A stretch of DNA of 37,489 bases, from assembly GCA_013203045.1 (NCBI GenBank), contig JABMQN010000088.1, positions 1-37,489 of the forward strand, read 5' to 3'. The translations under genes and the position numbers were made by a program. Numbering within the stretch: position 1 is the stretch's first letter; every line of letters starts with the position of its first letter. Positions 18,667-26,528 of the stretch are shown piece by piece. The stretch is from Chloroflexota bacterium. Lineage in GTDB: Bacteria; Chloroflexota; Dehalococcoidia; SZUA-161; SpSt-899. The notes beneath the pieces were generated by a model that searched no databases, had not been told where the DNA came from, and saw nothing but the letters and a program-made list of their open reading frames with translations.

Positions 18667-19614
18667 ATGGTTGTCCATATCCCTGAAGAAGTATTGACTC
18701 CGTTAAATGAACTACTCGACTGTACCTGTTGTCCCCGCCACTGCCATGCCAAACGGAACACCGATGAATTGGGTTATTGCCGAACTGACAGTGGGTTCAA
18801 CATCTCATCCATCGTTCCTCATCGTGGCGAAGAACCGGTCATTTCCGGTGAGCACGGAATTTGCAATGTCTTTTTTACCCACTGTAATATGCAATGCCTT
18901 TATTGCCAGAACTATCAAATCAGTCGAAACGGACAGCATGATCAATCAAAGAACATGGAATTGATCGATGCCGTAGAGAATATTGAGGATATTCTCGGTC
19001 AAGGCGGTAAATGTGTGGGTTTTGTATCTGCTTCGCATTGTATCCCTCAGATGAGAGTCATTATCAACGCTCTCGAAAGTAGGGGCCGAAAACCAACCTA
19101 TGTTTTTAATACCAATGCCTATGATAAGTGGCAAACCATCAAGTCATTGGAAACCGTTATCGATGTCTATCTGCCCGATCTGAAGTACATAGATAGCGAA
19201 CTAGCCCGGCAATACTCTGATACACCAGACTATCCTGAAATAGCGATGTCTGCTCTAAGGGAAATGTACCGGCAGAAAGGTTCCAATATTGTGTTAAGTG
19301 ATGATGGGATAATCGAATCCGGGCTGATAATCAGACATCTCATTTTGCCGGGACACGTTGAGAATAGCAAACAATGCCTCAAGTTCATTGCGGAAGAGTT
19401 TTCCCCCTCTGTTCACGTATCGTTAATGGCACAATACTATCCTACTCCGGCGGTGGCGGATCATCCTGAATTGGGTCGTTGCCTAACTCAAGAAGAATAT
19501 GATGAGGTATTGGAAGAGTTATACAGGTTGGGATTCTTTCAGGGATGGGTTCAGGAGTTAGAAAGCCAGCAATGCTATCGGCCGGATTTTGAGAGGCCTG
19601 AAGTCTTCAAATGA
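18667..19614 (+). CDS. Radical SAM protein, PflX-like (COG1313)
   Basis: A 315-residue radical S-adenosylmethionine protein. The cluster-binding CxxxCxxC motif is at Cys73, Cys77 and Cys80 (CNMQCLYC), preceded by an N-terminal cysteine group (Cys19, 21, 22, 26 and 38, in DCTCCPRHC and beyond) typical of the PflX/COG1313 family often annotated as pyruvate-formate-lyase-activating-like. The true reaction of this family is not established; there is no pyruvate formate-lyase or glycyl radical enzyme in this window. It starts 18 bases after the palindromic element with only a weak ribosome site. It converges with the DUF190 gene, 13 bases away. Confidence 0.9.
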   Translation: MVVHIPEEVLTPLNELLDCTCCPRHCHAKRNTDELGYCRTDSGFNISSIVPHRGEEPVISGEHGICNVFFTHCNMQCLYCQNYQISRNGQHDQSKNMELIDAVENIEDILGQGGKCVGFVSASHCIPQMRVIINALESRGRKPTYVFNTNAYDKWQTIKSLETVIDVYLPDLKYIDSELARQYSDTPDYPEIAMSALREMYRQKGSNIVLSDDGIIESGLIIRHLILPGHVENSKQCLKFIAEEFSPSVHVSLMAQYYPTPAVADHPELGRCLTQEEYDEVLEELYRLGFFQGWVQELESQQCYRPDFERPEVFK

Positions 19615-19627
19615 TAAAATACAAACT

Positions 19628-19975
19628 TTATGAATCTTCTGACTTGGCATGAGTATATCGAATCACTCTTACCTGTTCGACTGTTATTAATCCTTCCCCT
19701 ACGGCTTCATCGAGAAATGGCCAGAGCAGTTTGAGGTTCTCTTCAGTATCGACAATTTCAATAATTACTGGTAGATCTTCTGAGAGGCGTAGTACCTTCG
19801 CTGTGTGAATTCGGCTGTGAGCACCGAAACCCATGATTCCCCGAGTTACTGTTGCGCCGGCGAGGTTCAGTTCCCTTGCCTTGAGTACGATTTCTTCATA
19901 TAGTGGTTTGCCCTTATGACGATCAGTTTCACCAACGAAAATCCTTAATAAGTATCCTTCGGAAGGTAATTTCAT
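19628..19975 (-). CDS. DUF190 PII-like protein, fluC-associated
   Basis: A 115-residue DUF190 (COG1993) protein. I choose the ATG at 19975 because AGGAGG lies 8 bases upstream; the longer upstream frame overlaps fluC. Family features are the opening YLLRIFVGETDRHKGKPLYE, then ATVTRGIMGFG, and a C-terminal ITVEQVRVIRY. DUF190 proteins have a PII-like ferredoxin fold and are repeatedly found beside CrcB/FluC genes, as here, where fluC ends 14 bases upstream on the same strand. The role is probably regulatory or accessory to fluoride export but is not established. Confidence 0.9.
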   Translation of the reverse strand: MKLPSEGYLLRIFVGETDRHKGKPLYEEIVLKARELNLAGATVTRGIMGFGAHSRIHTAKVLRLSEDLPVIIEIVDTEENLKLLWPFLDEAVGEGLITVEQVRVIRYTHAKSEDS

Positions 19976-19989
19976 GGGATGGCCTCCTT

Positions 19990-20373
19990 CTATCTGAAGA
20001 GATTGACCAGATATCTCGAACTTATGAAGCCTACAAAGCACAAAACGATACACGCTACATTGCTGATCAAAATATTCGTTAGAGCGAGTTTGATTTCACC
20101 ATCTCTCAACAAGTTGATACTCTCGATGCTGTATGTTGAAAAAGTAGTGAAAGCTCCGAGTATTCCAATGAAGAGGAATGTCTTAAGGTTAGGCGAAACG
20201 GTGGTTCTTTCGAATGCTCCCCACAAAAAACCGATAGCGAATGATCCAAGTAGATTCACGGTCAGTGTTCCCCATGGGAAAACACTTTCGAAATACCGAT
20301 GCGGCAAACCGGAGATAGCGTATCTTAAAAGTGCTCCTATTGCTCCGCCGAGTGCGATATATAAAAACTTCAT
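19990..20373 (-). CDS. fluC: Fluoride channel FluC (CrcB)
   Basis: A 127-residue, four-helix fluoride-specific channel that works as a dual-topology dimer in the cytoplasmic membrane. Motifs are GGAIGALLRY at the start, WGTLTVNLLGSFAIGF with the conserved Asn, and GAFTTFSTYS, which carries the phenylalanine box. The start at 20373 overlaps the stop of the upstream gene as TAATG, so translation is probably coupled; a longer in-frame N-terminus (to 20421) would lie within that upstream gene and lacks homology. DUF190 follows immediately. No fluoride riboswitch is visible at the start of this gene cluster. Confidence 0.95.
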   Translation of the reverse strand: MKFLYIALGGAIGALLRYAISGLPHRYFESVFPWGTLTVNLLGSFAIGFLWGAFERTTVSPNLKTFLFIGILGAFTTFSTYSIESINLLRDGEIKLALTNILISNVACIVLCFVGFISSRYLVNLFR

Positions 20374-20900
20374 TATATTTGTTGCGCTTTCTCTTTGTTG
20401 AATAACTTCTCGGCCGGACATCCTATTTCTCTTTGCTTGCAGAACTTACAGGCAAAAGAACCTCTGACGAACGCATTTCCTCCAAAGGTAAGAACACCGA
20501 GGATTACTACCAATGCTAGCAAAAGCAGAGAGAAATCGATTACCAAAAGTACAATTCCTGCTATGAGGGGAGTAAGTGAGATAGTAAAATCAGGTAACAA
20601 CTGAATCCAAGTGACCTTGTCTTGGGCGAATAGTTCGGGGGTGCCTTTTCTTTTAAAGATTAATGCGCACAGCTTGCCCTTACCGAAAGCGCACACTTTA
20701 TCGTAATAATAACAGTTGACACAGCTTCTTCTGATAACCCTGATTTCCAGCCAGAGACAATACATCAAGTATGGAATTATGAGCCAAACTGAAACTTCTG
20801 CTAAGATATAGGCTCCAATACCGTAGATGGACAGTGACAGAAGGTTGGACAGGATCACTGTCTGTACAGGATAATTCTCGTGGCACTCGTCTTCAGACAT
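20373..20900 (-). CDS. Cysteine-rich small membrane protein, coupled to fluC
   Basis: I do not recognise a named family with confidence. The 175-residue protein has two hydrophobic segments near residues 15-55, a cytoplasmic- or exoplasmic-facing cysteine cluster CVNCYYYDKVCAFGKGKLC (about residues 60-78), a second hydrophobic pair at about 107-148, and a C-terminal cysteine set in CKFCKQREIGC. The two sets together give seven cysteines, possibly a metal-binding site. Its stop overlaps the fluC start as TAATG, and it starts 16 bases after the PAP2 gene. The role might be a metal-dependent membrane factor used with FluC, but this is inference only. Confidence 0.85.
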   Translation of the reverse strand: MSEDECHENYPVQTVILSNLLSLSIYGIGAYILAEVSVWLIIPYLMYCLWLEIRVIRRSCVNCYYYDKVCAFGKGKLCALIFKRKGTPELFAQDKVTWIQLLPDFTISLTPLIAGIVLLVIDFSLLLLALVVILGVLTFGGNAFVRGSFACKFCKQREIGCPAEKLFNKEKAQQI

Positions 20901-20916
20901 GACTTTTAAAAACTGT

Positions 20917-21726
20917 TTAGGAGTGGGTCCGTTTGCTCCAAATGAAGCTAAGTTTGTGTTTGTGTCTAAATATCAATGCGGTAAGCCAAAATGCAATACC
21001 GATTACAATAGCTCCGGCCACAGCATCAAGAATGAAGTGATTGGCCGTAGAGGTTATGCCGAAGAACATTGCAATTGGTAATATCACTGCGAGTGCTCTG
21101 CCGAATCGTGATCGGGTCATCCACAGCAATCCAGCACTGACCATTACGGTCCATCCAAAATGAAGGCTGGGCATAGCTGCGAAAGGATTGTAGGTGTTAG
21201 GGTCTGAAGATTCGTTTTTATCCCAGTGTTCAGCAATAGTATCGACGAAACCGAGGTCTTCAACAGTGATTGTATCCAGTTCTCGACCGTCAAAGAATCT
21301 GGGTGGTGCTGTGGGATAAAGGGCAAATGATATGAAAGCTATGATGGCTGAAATAACAAAGACAGTGCGCATAAATTTGTATTTTGAACGATATCGCCAA
21401 TAGGCCCAGATGGCGAAGATAATAACTGCCGGGTAATAGCATATGGTGTAAAGAATATTGGCGAAGTGGGTCATGGCAGAGCTGTCCAAAAACCATGATT
21501 GGATATCCAGTTCAACAAAGATACCCATAGCCTTTTCAAGGTCCATGATTTCCCGTGCATGCTCAAGGGCTGTGACTTCTTTTGCATCGACACTTCCCCG
21601 CGAATACATATATACCACATACACTACAGCGAGTATCCCGATTTCCATGAGGATATCGAGTGCAAGCTTTCGTTGAGGTAGATGTTTTTTTAGGGTTATC
21701 CCAATAGTTGAAATGAACTGTCTCAT
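20917..21726 (-). CDS. PAP2-superfamily membrane phosphatase/phosphotransferase (inositol-phosphotransferase-like)
   Basis: A 269-residue protein with about six membrane segments, of the PAP2_3/Aur1-Ipt1-like branch. The three active-site blocks are visible: YPTAPPR (motif 1 region), AMPSLHFGW (motif 2 with the acid/base histidine) and TANHFILDAVAGA (motif 3, His plus Asp). Members remove or transfer phosphate from lipid phosphates or phospho-head groups at the outer membrane face; the substrate here is unknown. It starts directly after the apgM stop (TAA then ATG), so it is very probably cotranscribed and coupled. Confidence 0.9.
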   Translation of the reverse strand: MRQFISTIGITLKKHLPQRKLALDILMEIGILAVVYVVYMYSRGSVDAKEVTALEHAREIMDLEKAMGIFVELDIQSWFLDSSAMTHFANILYTICYYPAVIIFAIWAYWRYRSKYKFMRTVFVISAIIAFISFALYPTAPPRFFDGRELDTITVEDLGFVDTIAEHWDKNESSDPNTYNPFAAMPSLHFGWTVMVSAGLLWMTRSRFGRALAVILPIAMFFGITSTANHFILDAVAGAIVIGIAFWLTALIFRHKHKLSFIWSKRTHS

Positions 21727-22929
21727 TTATTGGTTATCGATTTTGCTATCGATCAGCATTTTCATTATGTCATGACCATGTTCAATGTTAAGGTTGGTTT
21801 CTTTGGCGGACTGTTCAGAGAATGACTCGGCTCCATTGCTTTTAAATCCTGACCCCCAGAGAACGAAAGGTACCGGGTCTGGGACATGTGTTTTTAATTC
21901 TATGGGGGTAGGATGATCGGGCATAACCAGTACCCTGAGATCATCTTTGTTCCACGTGCGAAGTCGCGAGATGATCAGTTCATCGATTTGCTCAATGGAT
22001 TTGATTTTTTCGTCAGTGAGGCCCTCGTGCCCGGATTCGTCAGGAGCTTCAATGTGAACGAAAACTATATCGTATTCTTCCAGTGCCTTGAGGGCTCCTT
22101 CGCCTTGAGCTGCGTAATCGTTATCGATATTATCAGTGACACCGGGAATCCTGAGGATCGTCATTCCGGAAAGTCCGGCCAGTCCTTCAAGCAAACCGAC
22201 ACCGGAGGTCATTGCTGCCTTCAAACCGAAACGATCGTTAAATGGGGGAAAATCAGGAACCCGTTTACCACCCCAGAAGAGCCAGATCATACTTGTTGGT
22301 GTTTTTCCCTGAGATTGCCGCTGGATATTCATAGGATGATTTTCTAAAACCTGCTTGGACTGCTCCATTAGTTCAAGCAACAATTCATACCCCTCGCCTT
22401 GGGGCAAGAACTCGGAGATGGGTTTGTCGGGGATATCGTGTGGCGGAGTGCAAACAGCATCAAGGCAAGCTATCCCGTCCTTGATGGTACAAATATGCCG
22501 GTACCCCACACCGGGATGAAAGTGTACCCTCTCATTTCCAAGCTCTTTATTCAAAGATTCGATGATAGGATGAGATTCGGAATCGGGAATATGACCTGCA
22601 TTGAAACTCCACATTTTCCCATCGCGCACGGAGATTGTGTTGCATCGGAAAGCCACTTCACCATCGGCAAGTTTTATACCCAGGCTTTTTGCTTCTATCG
22701 GACCGCGACCGCTAAAGTATGTTCGGGGATCATAACCCATGATGGACATGCAGGCACAGGCACTGCTTGGTTCCATTCCCTCGGGAACCGTGCGTGCCAG
22801 CCCAACATAGCCCTCTCTGGCCATGGCATCAAGATTCGGTTTGTGAGCAAGTTCCAGGCTGGTCTTGCCACCGCGATCTTCGAGTGGCCAACCAGCGGCT
22901 CCATCCGGGATTAGAACAAAGTATTTCAT
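21727..22929 (-). CDS. ApgM-type phosphoglycerate mutase family protein; candidate homoserine kinase analogue
   Basis: A 400-residue member of the alkaline phosphatase superfamily, archaeal-type cofactor-independent phosphoglycerate mutase branch (COG3635). The metal-binding PDG is at the N-terminus, the catalytic serine segment reads EPSSACACMSIMGYDP (about residues 53-68), and the C-terminal metal ligands are in PDESGHEG, MPDHPTP and the final HGHD. Classical ApgM has a PGSD-type serine motif; this variant has SSAC. The SEED/TIGR proposal for such proteins (TIGR02535, hyp_Hser_kinase) is homoserine kinase in organisms lacking ThrB, so phosphoglycerate mutase activity should not be assumed. 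The gene lies 37 bases after the MFS gene and abuts the PAP2 gene. Confidence 0.88.
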   Translation of the reverse strand: MKYFVLIPDGAAGWPLEDRGGKTSLELAHKPNLDAMAREGYVGLARTVPEGMEPSSACACMSIMGYDPRTYFSGRGPIEAKSLGIKLADGEVAFRCNTISVRDGKMWSFNAGHIPDSESHPIIESLNKELGNERVHFHPGVGYRHICTIKDGIACLDAVCTPPHDIPDKPISEFLPQGEGYELLLELMEQSKQVLENHPMNIQRQSQGKTPTSMIWLFWGGKRVPDFPPFNDRFGLKAAMTSGVGLLEGLAGLSGMTILRIPGVTDNIDNDYAAQGEGALKALEEYDIVFVHIEAPDESGHEGLTDEKIKSIEQIDELIISRLRTWNKDDLRVLVMPDHPTPIELKTHVPDPVPFVLWGSGFKSNGAESFSEQSAKETNLNIEHGHDIMKMLIDSKIDNQ

Positions 22930-22966
22930 GAGCGATTTCTAATATCTTAGCAGATTTTGCAGTGAT

Positions 22967-24172
22967 TCATCTATGAGAAGTAACACTTTTGCTGTTAGGT
23001 TTTTCGATTTTCACAAAAAAGAAAAGAATCGCCGAAAGAAGTGCTAGTCCGAGTCCAAACATAAACGTTGTTTCCGGGTTAATGTGATCCCAAAGCAATC
23101 CTGCTATTATCCCCCCGGGAAGTGCCACCAGTCCTATTGCCGTATGGAATGTTCCCAAGGCTGTAGCCTTTAAGTGATCGGGTGCCAGATCTACGACGAA
23201 TGCTCTTTGGGCTCCATCGATCATGGCGAAAAATACCCCATATAGTCCGAAAAAGATCAGGAGTGAATACGCATTTGAAGTGAATATGAGGCCAAAGCAA
23301 GTGATTCCAAAAATCAAATATCCAGCCATTAAAACAGGTTTTCTTCCGACCTTATCGGAAAGAACTCCTAAAGGTATCGCGCAAAGGGTATAGATGATGT
23401 AGAAGAAGACGTAAAGCAGGATCGCTTTCTGGTCAGAAAGATCGATGTCGGTTGCTTTAAGCAGAAGAAAAGCATATCCGAAATGGCCGAAAGCGAACAC
23501 TGCGGAAACGATGATGAATAATCTTAGATTCATTGGTAGCTCTCGTAAGCTCACGTGTAGAGAAGTATTTTTAGTTTCTTGTTGTGGGGGAGCACCTTTC
23601 TCTTTGATGAGCAGGATTGCCAACACTGCAATCACTCCTGGAATGAAAGCCAGAAGGAAGATATCTTCGTAATCAAGAAATCCAAGAAAGATGAAAGCGA
23701 GAACCGCCCCCAAGGTTGAACCGATACCATCGGCAGTGCGATGAAACCCGAAAGCCTTTCCCCTTACAGATTCGTCACAGGATTCTGCAACCAGTGCATC
23801 TCTTGGAGCTGTCCTCAAACCTTTGCCGATCCTCTCTATTACTCGGATGAAGAGTACAAATCCCCATATGCTGGCGAAAGCGAACAGGGGTTTGGTGATT
23901 GCTGAGAGAGAGTAACCGAACAGGATGAAAGGCTTTCTTCTCTGGATTTTATCTGACCAATAGCCTGATACAACTTTTAACAGAGAAGCAGTTGTTTCTG
24001 CGGCACCCTCAACTATACCGACTGCGAAAGCGCCAGCCCCAAGAACATTGGTTAGATACAGAGGAATCAGGGGGAAAACCATTTGACTGCTGAGGTCGGT
24101 GAACAGACTTACAATTCCCAGAAGGAATAAATTTCGTGTAATGCCTTTGAAGAATCCACTTTGTGGTTTCAT
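22967..24172 (-). CDS. MFS transporter, paired with PadR
   Basis: A 401-residue MFS protein with about twelve helices. The segment GYWSDKIQRRKPF is the loop 2-3 signature and GVLSDKVGRKPVL its C-terminal counterpart; ERIGKGLRTAPRDAL is characteristic of the YfmO/arabinose-efflux-like group, which probably exports drugs or small metabolites. It begins within the padR stop (ATGA overlap), so it is translationally coupled to a PadR regulator, the usual arrangement for inducible efflux. The specific substrate is unknown. Confidence 0.92.
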   Translation of the reverse strand: MKPQSGFFKGITRNLFLLGIVSLFTDLSSQMVFPLIPLYLTNVLGAGAFAVGIVEGAAETTASLLKVVSGYWSDKIQRRKPFILFGYSLSAITKPLFAFASIWGFVLFIRVIERIGKGLRTAPRDALVAESCDESVRGKAFGFHRTADGIGSTLGAVLAFIFLGFLDYEDIFLLAFIPGVIAVLAILLIKEKGAPPQQETKNTSLHVSLRELPMNLRLFIIVSAVFAFGHFGYAFLLLKATDIDLSDQKAILLYVFFYIIYTLCAIPLGVLSDKVGRKPVLMAGYLIFGITCFGLIFTSNAYSLLIFFGLYGVFFAMIDGAQRAFVVDLAPDHLKATALGTFHTAIGLVALPGGIIAGLLWDHINPETTFMFGLGLALLSAILFFFVKIEKPNSKSVTSHR

Positions 24173-24471
24173 TCTTCAAACAGCTCCCCGAAAAGCTCGC
24201 GGACCTTTTCCTTGGCCGATTCAAGGGCTGTTACCCCGGGGGGCGTGATTCTGTACAAACGTCGCATTCGACCATCCGAACTCTCCCTGGTGGATTGCAG
24301 GTAGCCCTTCTTTTCCATACCGTGAAGCAGGGGGTAAAGTGTTCCTGGACTCAATTTGTAGCCATGGCGAGCCAGCTCATCGATTATCCACAAGCCGAAG
24401 ATAGGCTTCTCAGAAGCATGATGTAGAATATGAAGACGGATGAAGCCGGAATAGAATTCCTGGTCTATCAT
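24169..24471 (-). CDS. PadR-family transcriptional regulator
   Basis: A 100-residue winged-helix repressor, the short PadR-s2 type. The HILHHASEKPIFGLWIIDEL helix-turn-helix stretch and the wing segment LSPGTLYPLLHGMEKKGYL are characteristic, and the C-terminal helix (ESAKEKVRELFGELFEE) would make the dimer. It heads the minus-strand run that continues into MFS, apgM and PAP2, and it overlaps the MFS gene by 4 bases. A palindrome-rich AT stretch directly upstream (24485-24514) is a likely operator; autorepression relieved by a small ligand is the usual PadR logic (inference). Confidence 0.92.
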   Translation of the reverse strand: MIDQEFYSGFIRLHILHHASEKPIFGLWIIDELARHGYKLSPGTLYPLLHGMEKKGYLQSTRESSDGRMRRLYRITPPGVTALESAKEKVRELFGELFEE

Positions 24472-24484
24472 ATCAAATCCATAA

Positions 24485-24514
24485 ATATCGAATATCGTTA
24501 TCGGATATCGATAT
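24485..24514. promoter_or_regulatory. Candidate PadR operator (repeated ATATCG, perfect palindrome)
   Basis: ATATCG occurs at 24485-24490, 24492-24497 and 24505-24510, and ATATCGATAT at 24505-24514 is a perfect 10-base palindrome. It sits 14-43 bases upstream of the padR start, in the interval shared with the divergent gene at 24636. This fits binding of a dimeric winged-helix repressor, but the AT-richness makes chance repeats possible. Confidence 0.45.
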
Positions 24515-24560
24515 GATAATATGAAGAAACCGTGAAGTCAAGAAAAAAATTCTTTCAGGC

Positions 24561-24589
24561 TTTCCAATTTTCTGATGACGGTTTATAAT
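24561..24589 (+). promoter_or_regulatory. Sigma70-type promoter for the 24636-25648 pair
   Basis: TTTCCA at 24561-24566, a 17-base spacer, and a perfect TATAAT at 24584-24589. The transcription start would be near 24596, giving a leader of about 40 bases to the TTG start at 24636. The -35 matches the consensus at four of six positions. Confidence 0.6.
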
Positions 24590-24635
24590 CTGTAGATAAT
24601 TTAGTCTGAATAATACTGGGGAGGATATTGCCACT

Positions 24636-25040
24636 TTGGTTTGGGAATCGATTTTATTGGTGTTTTTACTTGGTTTGGGGACCTTTCAGGTGATCGCGTC
24701 ATGGGCTGATTTCAAAGGGATCAGTTTCTTCAGGCATCGAATCGTGGGATACGTTTTTGGTGTAGTGCTGATAATTGGTGCATTCGCCTGGTTCTTTATT
24801 GCTGTGAAAGTTGGAGAAGGTGGCCCAAAAGGCCAACATGATGATCAAGCGTTATCTACTTTGATAGGGGGGGGATTAGCGCTATTGCTAACCGGGTTTC
24901 TCCCTTCGATTATCAAATATAGATCATATCGAAAACACCATGAGAATGCAGACAGTTCGGAAGGTATTGAAGTCTTCAAGCAAATGACTTTGTTACAAGC
25001 TATACATCATCGATCAAATACACTTGGGAAGGATAAATAA
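24636..25040 (+). CDS. Small membrane protein of unknown function, coupled to PAP2
   Basis: A 134-residue protein that I do not recognise. The start is a TTG at 24636, with GGGGAGG at 24618-24624 and 11 bases between. Three hydrophobic segments are visible, at about residues 4-22, 38-57 and 72-92; the remainder is charged, with an IKYRSYRKHHE stretch after the last one and a soluble tail ending GKDK. Its stop overlaps the ATG of the PAP2 gene as TAATG, so the two are translated together. The partner role may be with PAP2 at the membrane, but this is unproven. Confidence 0.78.
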   Translation: MVWESILLVFLLGLGTFQVIASWADFKGISFFRHRIVGYVFGVVLIIGAFAWFFIAVKVGEGGPKGQHDDQALSTLIGGGLALLLTGFLPSIIKYRSYRKHHENADSSEGIEVFKQMTLLQAIHHRSNTLGKDK

Positions 25041-25648
25041 TGCCACCCGATTGGCAGTTGTCTGTCTGGATTACCAGTTTGGTCGATAATTGGTCGGTTC
25101 TTGATGAGGTAGGGAAAGTTTTGGCCAGCAACTATTTTGCTCCAAAAGTGGCCGCAATTATTTTGGTATGCCTGTGGTTTGGCACCCGCAACTATGCGCG
25201 CAGAGAATACAATCAGAAAGTGATTGTCGGTGTTGCGGTAGGAACTGCTCTTGGATTCATAGTTGCTGAATCGCTTTGTTTGATACAGGATCAAACAGGT
25301 GATTTTTGGAATCGTCCTTACTTGAACCACGACGAAGCTAAATTTGCAATGGAGAAACTCTATTTCCCGCTCCCTGATTCTTCGTTTCCCTCAAATGCCA
25401 TGTGTGGGCTCGCAGCTATTGCCACTGGAATAGGATTTGCTGATCGGCGAGCTGCAATAGCTGTGTGGATACTGGTAGCTTTGTGGGCTTTCGGGCGAAT
25501 GTATGTTGGAGTACATTACCCGGTAGACATTGCTGGTGGGATTTTAATTGGTGCTACGTGTGCTTTGATAGGAAGATATGCTGTACTCCGATTTGACCAT
25601 ACATTATCGTGGTTACTGGCCAAAGCTAGAATGTTTTACATGGCGTAG
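25040..25648 (+). CDS. PAP2-superfamily membrane protein lacking the motif-2 histidine
   Basis: A 202-residue protein with about five hydrophobic segments. The PAP2 order is present: FWNRPYL (motif 1), SFPSNAMCG (motif 2) and GRMYVGVHYPVD (motif 3 with the nucleophilic His and the Asp). In most PAP2 phosphatases motif 2 is PSGH or PSNH; here it reads PSNAM, so the acid-base histidine is replaced by alanine. Possible explanations are altered catalysis, a pseudo-enzyme or a lineage variant. The start overlaps the upstream stop (TAATG). It converges with the methyltransferase gene, 10 bases away, and I see no terminator between them. Confidence 0.87.
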   Translation: MPPDWQLSVWITSLVDNWSVLDEVGKVLASNYFAPKVAAIILVCLWFGTRNYARREYNQKVIVGVAVGTALGFIVAESLCLIQDQTGDFWNRPYLNHDEAKFAMEKLYFPLPDSSFPSNAMCGLAAIATGIGFADRRAAIAVWILVALWAFGRMYVGVHYPVDIAGGILIGATCALIGRYAVLRFDHTLSWLLAKARMFYMA

Positions 25649-25658
25649 GCATCGTATA

Positions 25659-26351
25659 TTATTTGCGGGCCTTATGAATAGCGGCTATCCCCAGAAACAT
25701 CCGCCTAAAACTCACCTCTGAAAAACCTGCTTCAAGTACTATCTCGGCGAGTTCATCTGCACCGTAGAATCGACGCATTGTGTGTGAAAGATAAGCGTAG
25801 GCAATATCGGAACCAGAAACGAGACGGCCAATGGGACGCACCGTTAACTTAACATAAAGATGGAACAGTCGACGTATAAGACTGGATCTGGGTTGGCTGG
25901 TTTCAAGGTTCACGAAAATACCTCCGGGCTTCAATATTCGATGAAACTCCTGGAATGCCTTGGTTAAATTCGTTTTACTTGTATTTATGTTTCGGGTGGC
26001 GAAGGAGATGACAATGGCATCGAAGGAGTTATCGCGGAACGGCAGGTGAGTAACTTCGGCAAGGGTGAAAGTGATTTGTTTCGATTCCGGTTTATTTATC
26101 GCTTTTTGCATCATAGGGAGGGAGAAATCGGCAGCCACAACGGTTGTTCCATCTCTTGCTTTTCGAGAAAGACTGGCAGCGATCTCACCGGTTCCACTAC
26201 ACATATCCAGCCACAATGTCCCGCCTTCTGTTGCAACGGTTTTGGCGGCTCTCATGCGCCACAGTATATCCTGTCCCACCGTTAATGTGTGATTCAGTAT
26301 TTCGTAGGTTCTCGGGACCTCTGTGTAAATTTTTTGAATAGGGTTTTTCAT
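25659..26351 (-). CDS. UbiE/MenG/COQ5-family SAM-dependent methyltransferase
   Basis: A 230-residue class I methyltransferase. The SAM-binding motif I is LDMCSGTGEIAAS near residue 48, the acidic end of strand two is in VVAADFS, and the motif SFATRNI near residue 115 is the UbiE-type DxxTxxFxxRN region. The N-terminal YTEVPRTYEILNHTL is also typical of UbiE. Such enzymes methylate the quinone ring (demethylmenaquinone or demethylubiquinone) or related substrates; I cannot assign the substrate. The neighbours are not quinone genes, although the polyprenyl synthase is about 7 kb away. Confidence 0.9.
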   Translation of the reverse strand: MKNPIQKIYTEVPRTYEILNHTLTVGQDILWRMRAAKTVATEGGTLWLDMCSGTGEIAASLSRKARDGTTVVAADFSLPMMQKAINKPESKQITFTLAEVTHLPFRDNSFDAIVISFATRNINTSKTNLTKAFQEFHRILKPGGIFVNLETSQPRSSLIRRLFHLYVKLTVRPIGRLVSGSDIAYAYLSHTMRRFYGADELAEIVLEAGFSEVSFRRMFLGIAAIHKARK

Positions 26352-26430
26352 AGATTACCCTCTGAGATGTCTGACATGGGAAACTTCAAGAATTCTCGGC
26401 CCGAAGAAACTGTTTTTCTATCCAGAAACC

Positions 26431-26459
26431 TTGACAGTTGTATATTACTAGTTTAGCAT
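26431..26459 (+). promoter_or_regulatory. Candidate sigma70-type promoter for the zinc-ribbon gene
   Basis: A perfect TTGACA at 26431-26436, a 17-base spacer, and TAGCAT at 26454-26459 (four of six matches to TATAAT). It lies about 70 bases before the ATG of the zinc-ribbon gene at 26529. Confidence 0.5.
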
Positions 26460-26528
26460 AGCTCACGAGAGTCACAATTTAAAATAGCGGATACGTGATA
26501 GTAATCGTGTTCGCAGTAAGGAGGGTTT

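Noticed and set aside
20860-20917. Fluoride riboswitch upstream of the fluC cluster
   Set aside because: Only 16 bases separate the PAP2 stop from the Cys-rich gene, and no GGNGAUG/pseudoknot core is visible there or before padR.
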